From: an uncultured Flavobacteriales bacterium
GTDB lineage: Bacteria; Bacteroidota; Bacteroidia; Flavobacteriales_D; Sanyastnellaceae
DNA length: 64,000 bases
NCBI GenBank assembly: GCA_938085105.1
Contig: CALKGK010000035.1
Span: 1-64,000, forward strand
Direction of reading: 5' to 3'
In this document: positions 56,401 to 64,000 of the stretch, one piece after another
How the letters are laid out: each line of letters begins with the position of its first letter
How positions within the stretch are numbered: the stretch's first letter is position 1
Notes under the pieces: model-generated
Seen by the model: the letters and a program-made list of their open reading frames with translations, nothing else
The model's database searches: none
What the model was told of the DNA's origin: nothing
Made by a program: the position numbers and the translations under genes

Positions 56401-59400
56401 AATGTTACGGATGCCGGTGGAAATACATCATTTGTTGAGATTGAACTTGAATTGGCGCCAAATGCAGCCCCTACAGTTATTTGTCCTGAAGACAAGCAGG
56501 AAGCATTGAGTTTTCCGAATTGCACTTTTGTGCTGCCGGATTATCGCGATGAATTAACGGTAACGGATGAGTGTGACTTCCTCGTATTCCAATCTCCTTC
56601 GCCAGGCAGTATCCTCTCTGTTGGCAATCATACCATTAATTTCACGGTTACTGACTTCGCAGGAGCAACCAATCAATGTTCATTGCAACTCTCTCTTGAA
56701 GACAATGAAGCTCCCATTGTTACTGTTCTTCCTGAAGCTTATGTGAGCATTGATGAGGATTGTAGTTACGTGTTTGACGACGCATCGATTCTTTTTGAGT
56801 GGCAAGATTGTGACATGAACCAAATCGTTCGGGATTTCTCGATTCCACTTGGAACAGAGCTTGACCTTGGAGTATATGAGATCGTACTACAAATTCAGGA
56901 TGGAAATGGAAACGAGACGGAAGTAAGCAACGTTCTTCATGTGGAAGATCATGAAGCGCCGAGCGTAGATTGCCCTACTGAAACTCCCAATTTCATCCTT
57001 GATGAGAACTGCCAAGCCATTTTGCCCAATTGGATTACTTTTTTGAACGTTCAAGATAACTGCACGGTTTCCATGCTTGCTGAAAACATCACCCAAAACG
57101 GAGACGGAAGCTTGAATATATCCTTGGTTTTTACGGATGGCTCGAATGAAGTATCCTGCAATTTTGATGCAAACCTTTTGGATCAAACCGTCCCAGAAAT
57201 CACCAGCTGTTTTGGTAATCAAATCCTATCAATTAGTGATGACTGTAGTGCCATTGTACCAGATTACGCAGCGGCTTTGAATGTAAGTGATGCTTGCACA
57301 GCCACTGAAGACTTGGTCATAGTTCAGAATCCTTCAGCAGGAAGTTTTATCAATGCAAATCAGGCACTTACCTTAACCGTTAGTGATGCAGCTGGAAACG
57401 AAGCTTTCTGCTCTTTTGACCTACTTATTGAGGATTCTACTGCGCCACTGATCGACTGTTCAAATTTGCCATTTTCAGTGAGCTCAGATGAAAACTGTGA
57501 ATACATTGTGGAGGATTTTACTCCGTATTTGGACGTGGAAGACAATTGTGAGATTCAGAGCATAACACAAAGCCCTGTTGTTGGAAGTTCGGTGAATGCA
57601 GAAAACATCACCATTCAATTTACTGTGCTTGATGCCGCCGGAAACACCAGCACTTGTGACCATTTCTTGGAAATTGAAGATGAAACCGCACCCACAGTTT
57701 CTTGGATTGCAGGTCCAACTTTCGCAGCTGGTGAAGACTGCACTTATACCTTATTGGCGGCGAGTGATTATGTTACATGGATCGATTGTTCAATGAGTAA
57801 TTTAAGCATTGAGCCGGAAGCCGGAACAATCTTGGAAATAGGAGAGCACGAAATAACCATCACCGCCTTGGATGATTTTGGCAATACCAATGAATTCAAT
57901 TACACCATTGAAGTGACCTCGCTGAATACCCCAACAATTTTGAGTTGTGGAGAAGTAGAGGATCAATACCTCAACGAATCGTGTCTTTTTGAACTTCCCG
58001 ACTTCACTGGAGGAGTGGAGTGGACCAATGCTTGTTTCAATGAACTGAGCATTGAGCAAAGCCCAATCCCAGGAACCGTCTATGATTCAGCACAAGAAAT
58101 TCAACTCACATTTACCCTCAGTGGAGGAAGTGAAGATGCAGCGCCTTGTGTAACGAGTTTTGACTTGTTGAACACCAACCCCGTTAGTTTGAGTTGTGAA
58201 GATGTGACACTGCCCGCTGCTGACTGTGGCGTTTTGATGCCTGAATTGGACTTTTTCAACTTTGACATTTTCTCTTGCGACACCTATGATATTTCAATTT
58301 CTCCAAGCCCAGGAACTTATTTGGATCTTGGAAATCACACCATCAGCGTTGAACTCAATACCGAAGGTGGAGAAATTAGTACGTGTAGTTTTGTCTTGAG
58401 TGTTGAAGATCAAGATCCACCCACCTTGGATTGTGACGCCATTGACTTGCCCGTTATTCAGGGAGACTGCTCCTATGTGGTAGAAGACTTTAGCGCTTTG
58501 TTGGAGGTGACAGACAATTGTTCAGACAACATTACCATCACTCAAAACCCCGTTGGAACAATTCTCGGGGTTGGAGAACATCTTTTGGAATTCATCATTA
58601 GCGATGGAATTCACGACCTTGTTTGTGTGAAAACACTGAGCGTAGTAGACCTTGATGCACCTGTATTTGAGGTGTATGAAAACATCAATGTCCTCCAAAG
58701 TGAATTTGGAATTTGTGGTGCCGTGGTGAATTACCCTGAGCCAAGTCTATTGCCAAATTGCCCGGATGAAACCATCAACTTGGTTCAAGGACTACCTTCG
58801 GGTAGCTTGTTCCCTTTCGGTGAAAGCCTTCTCGTATTTGAAGCATCTGATGAATCTGGAAACACCAGTACCTTGGAATTCACCATTTATGTGGAAGATC
58901 AAGCAGCTCCAGAATTCTCGGATTCAATGGAAGCTGTGAGCATGTGTCAAGGTCCAATCAATTACAACATGCCTCAAGCTGCTGATTGTGGTGAAGTGAA
59001 TGTGGTGCAAATCAGCGATCCAGCATTTGAATCCGGAGATGTCTTGCCCATCGGAGAGTATACAGTGGAGTTTCAGGCGATTGATGAAGCTGGAAATGTA
59101 AGCAGCATGTTCTGGGATGTGAGCATTTTGGAACAAGCCGATGCTTCGTGGGCAAGTTTGCCAAGTACCATCTGCTCAAGTGAAGGTAGTTTGAACTTTA
59201 ATGATTACTACAACGGAGATGGCGATCCTTCTTGGAATTGGGGAAATGACGGGGTGTTGAACCTGGGCAACTACGTTGGTCAGATTCTCAATGTTACCCT
59301 AAGTTTGGATGAAGGGGCTTGTTCTGCAGATAGTACACAAAGCATCCATATTGTTGGTCCACCAGCCACAGATGCTGGAGATAACATGGATGTATGTGGT

Positions 59401-60093
59401 TTGGAAATCACTTTAAATGGAGAAACCAATGCAAATAACTTTTGGTGGGAAGGACCGATGGAACTTACCCTCGTTGAAGAAGGCTTGACTTGCGATATCA
59501 CCTCGTCAACACTAGGAGTATACGAAGTGAGCTTTTATGCAAGCAATGGAACCTGTACTTCACGGGACGATATCGAACTGAATTTCGTAGAAAGTTTGGG
59601 AGAACTCAGTATTCCCGAATCTTTCAGCACTACTGATCTTAGCGTTGCTGTTGAAGCATCTTACGAGGGGCCTGGAACCGTGACTTGGAGCACCAACGGC
59701 AATTCAAGCATCTCCAATCCAAACAGTTTAGAAATGGTGGTGAGCAACATGGATGAAGGACTCAATTCCTTCTTCATTAAAATCGATAACGGTGTTTGTG
59801 ATCCGCTTCAAGATACCTTGTGGATTGATAATATACTCTTCAGTATACCCACAGGCTTTTCTCCCAACGGAGATCTTGTGAATGATACCTTCGAAATCAT
59901 TGCATTGGAAAAACACCAAACCAAAGATTTGCAGGTGTTCAATCGATGGGGACAACTTGTTTACCAAAATACCGATTACGACAACTCTTGGAATGGGGAG
60001 AGAGAAGGAACCCCACTTCCAGACGATACCTATTATTATGTCCTTTTATTGGACGAAAACGAATTCACAGGCTATGTTGTTATCCGCAGATAA
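53500..60093 (+). CDS. Giant multi-repeat surface protein with T9SS type B (gliding-motility) tail
   Basis: A 2197-residue cell-surface protein. Signal peptide 1-23 (ending TVSSQ); an N-terminal SBBP/propeller-like region to about residue 490 (repeats such as GGDGDDAISSIASCSDG); then about 17 cysteine-containing beta-sandwich repeats of 75-95 residues in the style of HYR domains, each with a pattern C-[TS]-[YF]-x-[VL]-P-D-[FY], Q-[SN]-P-x-x-G-[ST], DAAGN-like strand and an ED-x-TAP-x-x-x-C joint; a PKD/SprB-like stretch; and a C-terminal about 85 residues (IPTGFSPNGDLVNDTFEI, VFNRWGQLVYQ, LPDDTYYYVLLL) that is the gliding-motility-associated type B sorting domain. It resembles SprB-type adhesins. 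It heads a unit with a PorP/SprF-like gene that begins 20 bases before its stop. Confidence 0.92.
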   Translation: MKTTQILALFTILFLESFTVSSQDLDWLFSSVDGNSKFLDTKVDNVQQRVYAVGMFDSESLGDYQFISDLAPNLLSTPVNSGGNHAAVLFAFDFNGNLIWEANTLDNNECAFTSIDLLPNGSIVVGGFHKTAIAVRGTTGVINLPNLDGNGKLDAMYAVFDPDGALIHANNIGGDGDDAISSIASCSDGFVLLTMSDGGADDFPGSQIDDAHLYRLQKLDLDFNPVWDFSLAEQDALNLNDLVDKAAQITCSDDTFFMVAMNPEGALNFEDAAGDSFSINDIPGFGSQDVFVCSFNLAGEVNWGQLIDQTTGSFSYGYGIAADCNQVYLTGAMHYNSFAPVVFPGGLTLNSSGHDNIFLAALDRETGLSTWVKEFTTAGGNHRDFGLGVCVDNRGSVYFVGTFSEDLYFDGYFLEQNFDQELFVLVYSDAGDVLWGGSINGEGDDLAYDVDISEDNELFVVGAGGQAGNIFGTLLSGESDNALLLNYDIPDYGGSSFCCVTTASASNLPTDQFLDLDTNCQALVPDFLSGIVVSSPCAAYTLSQSPAAGTVIDENTEITITLEDDLGGNQSWNFQVALVDNTAPSATLTLPSSFSVGNADCTYTVPDFSPYIELAADCSTLSSDQSPAVGTILDIGTHTLELVIHDDAGNETTLTQNFEVLDLTAPLIQSCPGDQTLSVSGMTGTLPDFTLSSDLLILESCSYNIGQWPGAGAEIISDEVITLTVADASGNSSTCSFNLAFECVPELTVNCSDFGASINLAPDCSFTFPGFTSLVDVETTCGQDYTITQNPAPGETIFGSDDFMLEFTVEDEFGTVETCSSLIQFNDITPPTYTCPSNLNVYMHNDCSFDYPDWTTALNANDACGVNISLLQDTPVGATQHEIELLISDGTNESTCTFNLNLIDTIAPHIDDIDPQVLAREVDCAAQVPDLSNLVVASDNCSAADELTITQTPAIGTAINVSQTAILNVTDAGGNTSFVEIELELAPNAAPTVICPEDKQEALSFPNCTFVLPDYRDELTVTDECDFLVFQSPSPGSILSVGNHTINFTVTDFAGATNQCSLQLSLEDNEAPIVTVLPEAYVSIDEDCSYVFDDASILFEWQDCDMNQIVRDFSIPLGTELDLGVYEIVLQIQDGNGNETEVSNVLHVEDHEAPSVDCPTETPNFILDENCQAILPNWITFLNVQDNCTVSMLAENITQNGDGSLNISLVFTDGSNEVSCNFDANLLDQTVPEITSCFGNQILSISDDCSAIVPDYAAALNVSDACTATEDLVIVQNPSAGSFINANQALTLTVSDAAGNEAFCSFDLLIEDSTAPLIDCSNLPFSVSSDENCEYIVEDFTPYLDVEDNCEIQSITQSPVVGSSVNAENITIQFTVLDAAGNTSTCDHFLEIEDETAPTVSWIAGPTFAAGEDCTYTLLAASDYVTWIDCSMSNLSIEPEAGTILEIGEHEITITALDDFGNTNEFNYTIEVTSLNTPTILSCGEVEDQYLNESCLFELPDFTGGVEWTNACFNELSIEQSPIPGTVYDSAQEIQLTFTLSGGSEDAAPCVTSFDLLNTNPVSLSCEDVTLPAADCGVLMPELDFFNFDIFSCDTYDISISPSPGTYLDLGNHTISVELNTEGGEISTCSFVLSVEDQDPPTLDCDAIDLPVIQGDCSYVVEDFSALLEVTDNCSDNITITQNPVGTILGVGEHLLEFIISDGIHDLVCVKTLSVVDLDAPVFEVYENINVLQSEFGICGAVVNYPEPSLLPNCPDETINLVQGLPSGSLFPFGESLLVFEASDESGNTSTLEFTIYVEDQAAPEFSDSMEAVSMCQGPINYNMPQAADCGEVNVVQISDPAFESGDVLPIGEYTVEFQAIDEAGNVSSMFWDVSILEQADASWASLPSTICSSEGSLNFNDYYNGDGDPSWNWGNDGVLNLGNYVGQILNVTLSLDEGACSADSTQSIHIVGPPATDAGDNMDVCGLEITLNGETNANNFWWEGPMELTLVEEGLTCDITSSTLGVYEVSFYASNGTCTSRDDIELNFVESLGELSIPESFSTTDLSVAVEASYEGPGTVTWSTNGNSSISNPNSLEMVVSNMDEGLNSFFIKIDNGVCDPLQDTLWIDNILFSIPTGFSPNGDLVNDTFEIIALEKHQTKDLQVFNRWGQLVYQNTDYDNSWNGEREGTPLPDDTYYYVLLLDENEFTGYVVIRR

Positions 60094-61012
60094 GTGCGTT
60101 AAAGTTTTGGCCCTGCTCCTTGGGCTTAGTGCTTGTTTTGCTTTGAATGCTCAGCATGCGCCCGTTAATGCTCAGTATTTAACCAATGCACTCCCACTCA
60201 ATCCCGCTTTTTCTGGATCGAGAGAAGCAATGAGTGTTGCGCTTACTTATCGAAACCAGTGGTCTGGAATCGAAGGGGCACCAGTAACTCAAACCTTGGC
60301 AGCACATACTCCGGGTAAGAACAGGAAGTTGGCTTACGGACTTTTGGTCTATCGCGACGCCATAGGAGTGTCGAAACGAAACGCCTTCATGTTGAACATG
60401 GCCTACCGTCTAAAGCTTGGTCAAGGAAAATTGTCCTTTGGATTATCTGGGGGAATGGTGATGCAGTCCAATGAGTGGAGCAAAATCACCACTACAGACG
60501 AGGTGGAAGATTTGGTTTTTAGTGGGGGAGATGATCGATTTAGTTTGCCAGATTTTGGCGCCGGACTCTATTACTCCGATAAAAAGTACTTTTTCAGCTT
60601 AAGTGTTCCAAGCATCATGCAGCATCAGTATGCAGGTGGACAGTCCTATACTTCCAGTTTTGTGATGGACCAAACCACTGTTTTTGCCAGTGCTGGGGCA
60701 CGTTTTGCACTCAATACAAGTTTGAAAATTCAGCCATCTTTCTTGATGAGATCGATCATGGGGGATTTACAACAAGTGGATCTGAATCTATTATTGAATT
60801 ATCAAGACTTCATTGAACTCGGTGTTTCTTATCGCAGTTCCAATGCCTTTTTAGCCATGTTGCGTTATCATTTTAACGGACAATTTGCCCTGGCCTATAG
60901 CAGTGAAATGGAATCGGGGAGCCATCATCGCTATTTGAGAATGTCCCATGAAATGACCCTCACCTACGACTTTGTGTTCAAGACCAATACCGTTTCACCC
61001 AAATTCTTCTAA
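60074..61012 (+). CDS. PorP/SprF family type IX secretion outer-membrane protein
   Basis: A 312-residue outer-membrane beta-barrel protein. A signal peptide (about 1-26, ending LNAQ) precedes the PorP/SprF start HAPVNAQYLTNALPLNPAFSGSRE, followed by alternating strands (YRNQWSGIEGAPVTQTL) and an ending MTLTYDFVFK. SprF-type members are needed specifically for export or attachment of type B-tailed partners such as SprB, so it is probably dedicated to the preceding giant protein. The ATG at 60074 lies inside the end of that gene; the longer open frame is out-of-frame shadow sequence. Its TAA is directly followed by the GTG of the next gene. Confidence 0.9.
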   Translation: MLLSADKCVKVLALLLGLSACFALNAQHAPVNAQYLTNALPLNPAFSGSREAMSVALTYRNQWSGIEGAPVTQTLAAHTPGKNRKLAYGLLVYRDAIGVSKRNAFMLNMAYRLKLGQGKLSFGLSGGMVMQSNEWSKITTTDEVEDLVFSGGDDRFSLPDFGAGLYYSDKKYFFSLSVPSIMQHQYAGGQSYTSSFVMDQTTVFASAGARFALNTSLKIQPSFLMRSIMGDLQQVDLNLLLNYQDFIELGVSYRSSNAFLAMLRYHFNGQFALAYSSEMESGSHHRYLRMSHEMTLTYDFVFKTNTVSPKFF

Positions 61013-63193
61013 GTGAAAACCACCCTCGCCTATATCGCTTTTTTCTTCTTTTATGGAGGAATGTTGGCACAGGACTTTACCTTGAAGCCTTGTGATTTCA
61101 ACAGCTCTTTTGATGATTATGCCGCTGCTTGGCACGACACCAGCGTGATCTTTGTTTCGCACCGAAGCGAGAAAGTACTCAGTGCATTGGTAGACCAAGA
61201 AGGGAATCCAAGTGCATCGCTATTCCACAAAGTAGACGGCGAAGTAAAGAAGTTCAGCAAAGGAATCAACACCCAGTTCAACCAAGGGGCAGCAAGCTTC
61301 AGTGCAGATGGTAAGAGTGTTTACTACACCGCCAATATCAACCCAAAACTTAACGCTAGAAGTGGAGAGGAAGCTCAAAAATTAGGTGTTTTCTTCTCCA
61401 TGTGGGACGGAAATGCTTGGAGCGCACCGATTGCCTTTAAGTGGAACGATCCCTCGTGGAATACCGCTCATCCTTGCCTCGATCCTAGCGGAAAACGGTT
61501 ATACTTCTCGAGCGACCGTCCTGGTGGGAAAGGGAATAGCGACCTCTATTATTGCGACCTTGTGAACAACACTTGGTCTGAGCCCAAAAATATGGGAGCT
61601 CAAGTCAATACAGTAGGAGGAGAGTTTTATCCCTTCGTGAACAACAATGGCTATTTATGCTTCAGTTCTGATGGTCATACTGAAAACAAAGCTTTGGATG
61701 TGATGATGGTACCTTTTAAAAATGGGGAAATCCAAGGAAGTGCATTTTCTCCTGGAGGTATAAACAGCAGCGCCAATGATTTTGCAATGATCTTGAGTGC
61801 CGATGGAAAGAAAGGATACGTTTCTACCGATCGTATAAAAAATCAATGCGACATTTATGAAATTCACTTGGATACGCCGGAGTTTAATGGCTGTGATGAG
61901 GGAATCGAACCTGGATTTTGCTACCTCATTCAAGAAACGAAACTGCAAAAGAGCGATACCTTGCCTTTGTACTATGAATGGGATTTTGATGATGGTTCAA
62001 GCGCCCGAGGACTCTGTGTAGAGCATTGTTTTCCTGATTTTGGAAGATATGAAGTGAAGTTGAATGTTTTTGATAGTCTAACCGGACATCAGTTTGCCGC
62101 AGTATCAGAATTGCTGGTTCAAATTGATCGTCCAGATTATCCCGTATTCGAAGTTCCCGATAGTGTAACCTCTGGAGAAGCATTGACGCTTTCTTTGAAC
62201 GCTGCTTATTTGGATGGAATGGAGGTGCAGAACGTCTATTGGTTTGATGACCGTGATCTTTTTGCGGAAGGGGAAAGTGCAACATGGTCGAGCAGCGTGC
62301 CGGGAGACCATTATTTGAAAATAGGCTTAAGTAGTCCGTCAGCAGGAGGAGGGTATGAAAAAACCTGTGCTTACCGTAAAGTTCATGTGATTGAAAATCA
62401 GGAAGTGGACGCAGGCTTTGTCGAACGTCGAGCTGAACCAGAACTCATTGCCATGGAAACCCGATCTGCTCCGCGGTTTTTTAACGATTTAGGACAAAGA
62501 AAGCCCATCATCTATTTTGTTGAGTTGACTTCCAGTTTGAAGCAAATTCCTTTGAGCGACCCTTACTTTGAGAACATTGTCTATCCCATTACAGAGAGAT
62601 ATGAGTTTGCCGATAGTAGTTTTCACTATTCCGTAGGGGAAGTAAGCGAGATTACCGAGTTGTATCGTATCTACAAACAGATGCTGAATGTAGGATATGA
62701 TCAAGCACTGGTTATGGATCGCACCTCTGAAGAATTTGATCGCTCCTTTGTGAAACGAGGAATGTATTTCCCTGAGGAAGTGAAAGACGAGATGAATACC
62801 CAAATGAACAAGTTGAGTGATATTCAATTTGATACCGACAGTCATGTCATCACAAAAGCATCTTACGACAATTTGGAGAAAGTAGTAGAAGTAATGATGT
62901 TGGAGCCTGAAATTCAACTGATGGTGAAAGCCCATACTGATGACAGGGGAACCACCAAACACAATCAAGATTTGAGTGAGAAAAGGGCGAAATCGGTAAA
63001 AGACTATCTCATTTCCAACGGCATTTCGAAAAACCGTATTCAATGTTTGGGCTTCGGAAATACGCAACCCATTGAAGACAATAAAAGTGAAGAAGGAAGA
63101 GCCAGAAATCGTAGGGTAGAGTTCGAAATCTTGTTCGAAGTGATGGAAAAAGAGAAAAACACCATCAGTACTGGCAAGAAGAAAATGGGCTAG
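61013..63193 (+). CDS. OmpA-family protein with PD40 and PKD domains
   Basis: A 726-residue exported protein. Signal peptide 1-20 (ending MLAQ); PD40 propeller blades from about 30 to 285 (LYFSSDRPGGKGNSDLYY, FCFSSDGHT-like repeats); a PKD domain at about 305-380 (YYEWDFDDGSSARG, FGRYEVKLNVFD); and a C-terminal OmpA peptidoglycan-binding domain at about 600-710 (AHTDDRGTTKHNQDLSEKRA, GRARNRRVEFEILFE). The start is GTG directly after the TAA of the PorP/SprF gene; a later ATG would remove the signal peptide. Adhesin, PorP/SprF, OmpA in one unit is a recurrent Bacteroidota T9SS arrangement in which the OmpA member may tie the outer-membrane partner to peptidoglycan. Confidence 0.9.
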   Translation: MKTTLAYIAFFFFYGGMLAQDFTLKPCDFNSSFDDYAAAWHDTSVIFVSHRSEKVLSALVDQEGNPSASLFHKVDGEVKKFSKGINTQFNQGAASFSADGKSVYYTANINPKLNARSGEEAQKLGVFFSMWDGNAWSAPIAFKWNDPSWNTAHPCLDPSGKRLYFSSDRPGGKGNSDLYYCDLVNNTWSEPKNMGAQVNTVGGEFYPFVNNNGYLCFSSDGHTENKALDVMMVPFKNGEIQGSAFSPGGINSSANDFAMILSADGKKGYVSTDRIKNQCDIYEIHLDTPEFNGCDEGIEPGFCYLIQETKLQKSDTLPLYYEWDFDDGSSARGLCVEHCFPDFGRYEVKLNVFDSLTGHQFAAVSELLVQIDRPDYPVFEVPDSVTSGEALTLSLNAAYLDGMEVQNVYWFDDRDLFAEGESATWSSSVPGDHYLKIGLSSPSAGGGYEKTCAYRKVHVIENQEVDAGFVERRAEPELIAMETRSAPRFFNDLGQRKPIIYFVELTSSLKQIPLSDPYFENIVYPITERYEFADSSFHYSVGEVSEITELYRIYKQMLNVGYDQALVMDRTSEEFDRSFVKRGMYFPEEVKDEMNTQMNKLSDIQFDTDSHVITKASYDNLEKVVEVMMLEPEIQLMVKAHTDDRGTTKHNQDLSEKRAKSVKDYLISNGISKNRIQCLGFGNTQPIEDNKSEEGRARNRRVEFEILFEVMEKEKNTISTGKKKMG

Positions 63194-63274
63194 TCGCAAC
63201 TTTTTGGAGCATTCAACGTACATGTGGGGACTCCGTGTAGGGTAAATCTTACGGAGGATTTAACCACTCTTCTC

Positions 63275-64000
63275 ATGAACCCATACATTCTCGGCATTTG
63301 CTCTCTATTTCTTGTTGTGGCGAGTCATGCTCAACAAGTACCCGCTTTGGATGAAAATATTCCTTATCTGGTCACCTTTGGAAAAAGTGCAGACAGCGAT
63401 TGGGGAGACGACGATCATTCTCAAGTGTTTTTCTTTTCTGTGCCACACGATTATCACGCTCCGGTTTATTTCCGGGTTTACGATCCCGATTGTGGAGGAG
63501 AAGTGGACGAGATGAATCAAGCGTTCAACTCAATTACTCGATTTACGGTGTACGGCGGGGCAGAGTGTTATTCGAATCCAGACGCACAACAAACCGATCC
63601 TATAGGGAATTTTGACAGTGGAAGCTTGCTCGCTACAAAAACATTTGGGGGGCAGGAAAAATACGATCAACAGTGGTACACCTTTGGTCCATTCAATCCT
63701 TCATCGGGAGAATACATCAAGAAATTTGATGCCTACGTGTTTAAAATCATCTGTGAAGGAGTGAAGGGAGACGATGGAAACCTCTATCGCTATTTCATGA
63801 GTACGCGGGCAGAAGAGAACGTGGAAGTGGAAGGAGGAAATGCCTTTACTTATGAGTACACCTTCCGACTGCATGCAGATCACCGCCAAATTTCTCACGT
63901 TTATCCTTTCATTGATGATGAGGTGATTTCCTTGGAGCAGTCCAACTTCGATTGGGACAATGACGGGTACATTCGAATCGTATCGGTAGTTTCTTGGAAT
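63275..64000 (+). CDS. Secreted protein of unknown function, 5' part
   Basis: The frame opened by ATG at 63275 has no stop before the window ends, giving 242 residues of an unfinished protein. It begins with a signal peptide (MNPYILGICSLFLVVASHAQ, cleavage after Q20). The mature part has many aromatic and acidic residues and beta-strand character: WGDDDHSQVFFFSVPH, VYFRVYDPDCGGEVDE, and toward the end FDWDNDGYIRIV. No family is recognised. It is 81 bases downstream of the OmpA gene on the same strand and is likely part of the surface locus. Confidence 0.75.
   Translation, partial: MNPYILGICSLFLVVASHAQQVPALDENIPYLVTFGKSADSDWGDDDHSQVFFFSVPHDYHAPVYFRVYDPDCGGEVDEMNQAFNSITRFTVYGGAECYSNPDAQQTDPIGNFDSGSLLATKTFGGQEKYDQQWYTFGPFNPSSGEYIKKFDAYVFKIICEGVKGDDGNLYRYFMSTRAEENVEVEGGNAFTYEYTFRLHADHRQISHVYPFIDDEVISLEQSNFDWDNDGYIRIVSVVSWN

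Noticed and set aside
59882-60073. N-terminal extension of the PorP/SprF-like protein
   Set aside because: The extension overlaps the conserved type B sorting domain in another frame and would bury the signal peptide.
62489-63223. 244-residue open frame opposite the OmpA gene
   Set aside because: Antisense to a clear OmpA domain; no start context or recognisable motif.
63251-63260. GGAGGA as a Shine-Dalgarno site for the last gene
   Set aside because: It ends about 16 bases before the ATG, too far for normal pairing, and Bacteroidota make little use of such sites.

Overview
The window is a contiguous, gene-dense piece of a Bacteroidota chromosome, most likely a member of Flavobacteriales (Cryomorphaceae/Schleiferiaceae/Crocinitomicaceae-like; genus not determinable from sequence alone). 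Supporting this are three proteins with type IX secretion (T9SS) type A sorting tails, one giant protein with a type B (gliding-motility-associated) tail, PorP/SprF- and PorE-like proteins, glutamine synthetase type III, the tRNA-tuf-tRNA-Trp-secE-nusG-rplKAJL-rpoBC gene order, promoters of the Bacteroidota form TTG-N19-TAnnTTTG, and a near absence of Shine-Dalgarno sequences. No rRNA, CRISPR array, insertion sequence, prophage or integrative element was found, and no gap between genes exceeds 300 bases.

Layout. 1-7.3 kb: 3' part of glnN, a PorE-like OmpA lipid/peptidoglycan-anchor type protein, then purM-prfA-pyrF and a small lipoprotein. 7.4-14.6 kb: DUF2851-PspC-K+ channel cluster, an AGCS sodium symporter carrying an unusual inserted extracytoplasmic domain, an HhH protein, apt and an acyl-CoA dehydrogenase. 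14.6-29.4 kb: the information-processing block: rpsU, a XerC-like recombinase, hpf, four tRNAs, tuf, tRNA-Trp, secE, nusG, rplK, rplA, rplJ, rplL, rpoB, rpoC. It holds several RNA hairpins that look regulatory. 29.5-44.3 kb: mixed housekeeping (MBL hydrolase, lipid A-type acyltransferase, rarA, mdh, pckA, rsmE) among Bacteroidota-specific unknowns, MORN-repeat and FG-GAP secreted proteins. 44.4-52.6 kb: GH20 hexosaminidase lipoprotein, a lone receiver protein, and a tightly overlapped four-gene minus-strand operon with two paralogous T9SS-secreted arylsulfotransferase-like proteins, a crotonase and a secreted HEXXH peptidase. 52.8-64 kb: DEDDh exonuclease, then a surface-adhesin locus: a 2197-residue multi-repeat T9SS type B cargo protein, its PorP/SprF-like partner, an OmpA/PKD/PD40 protein and the start of another secreted protein running off the window.

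How it fits together. The central block supplies translation and transcription machinery under one very strong promoter that is superimposed on the terminator of the preceding operon. The two ends of the window both encode envelope/T9SS functions: a PorE-like periplasmic anchor at the left, and a cargo-plus-outer-membrane-partner set at the right. The most interesting non-textbook observations are the promoter-inside-terminator arrangement before the tRNA/tuf operon, an 11-bp attenuator-like hairpin between rplL and rpoB, a beta-rich domain inserted in an AGCS symporter, the translationally coupled arylsulfotransferase operon, and start codons that abut terminator U-tracts or -7 elements, which would imply leaderless mRNAs. 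I did not find a clear, wholly new system; the arylsulfotransferase operon and the adhesin locus are the best candidates for one.
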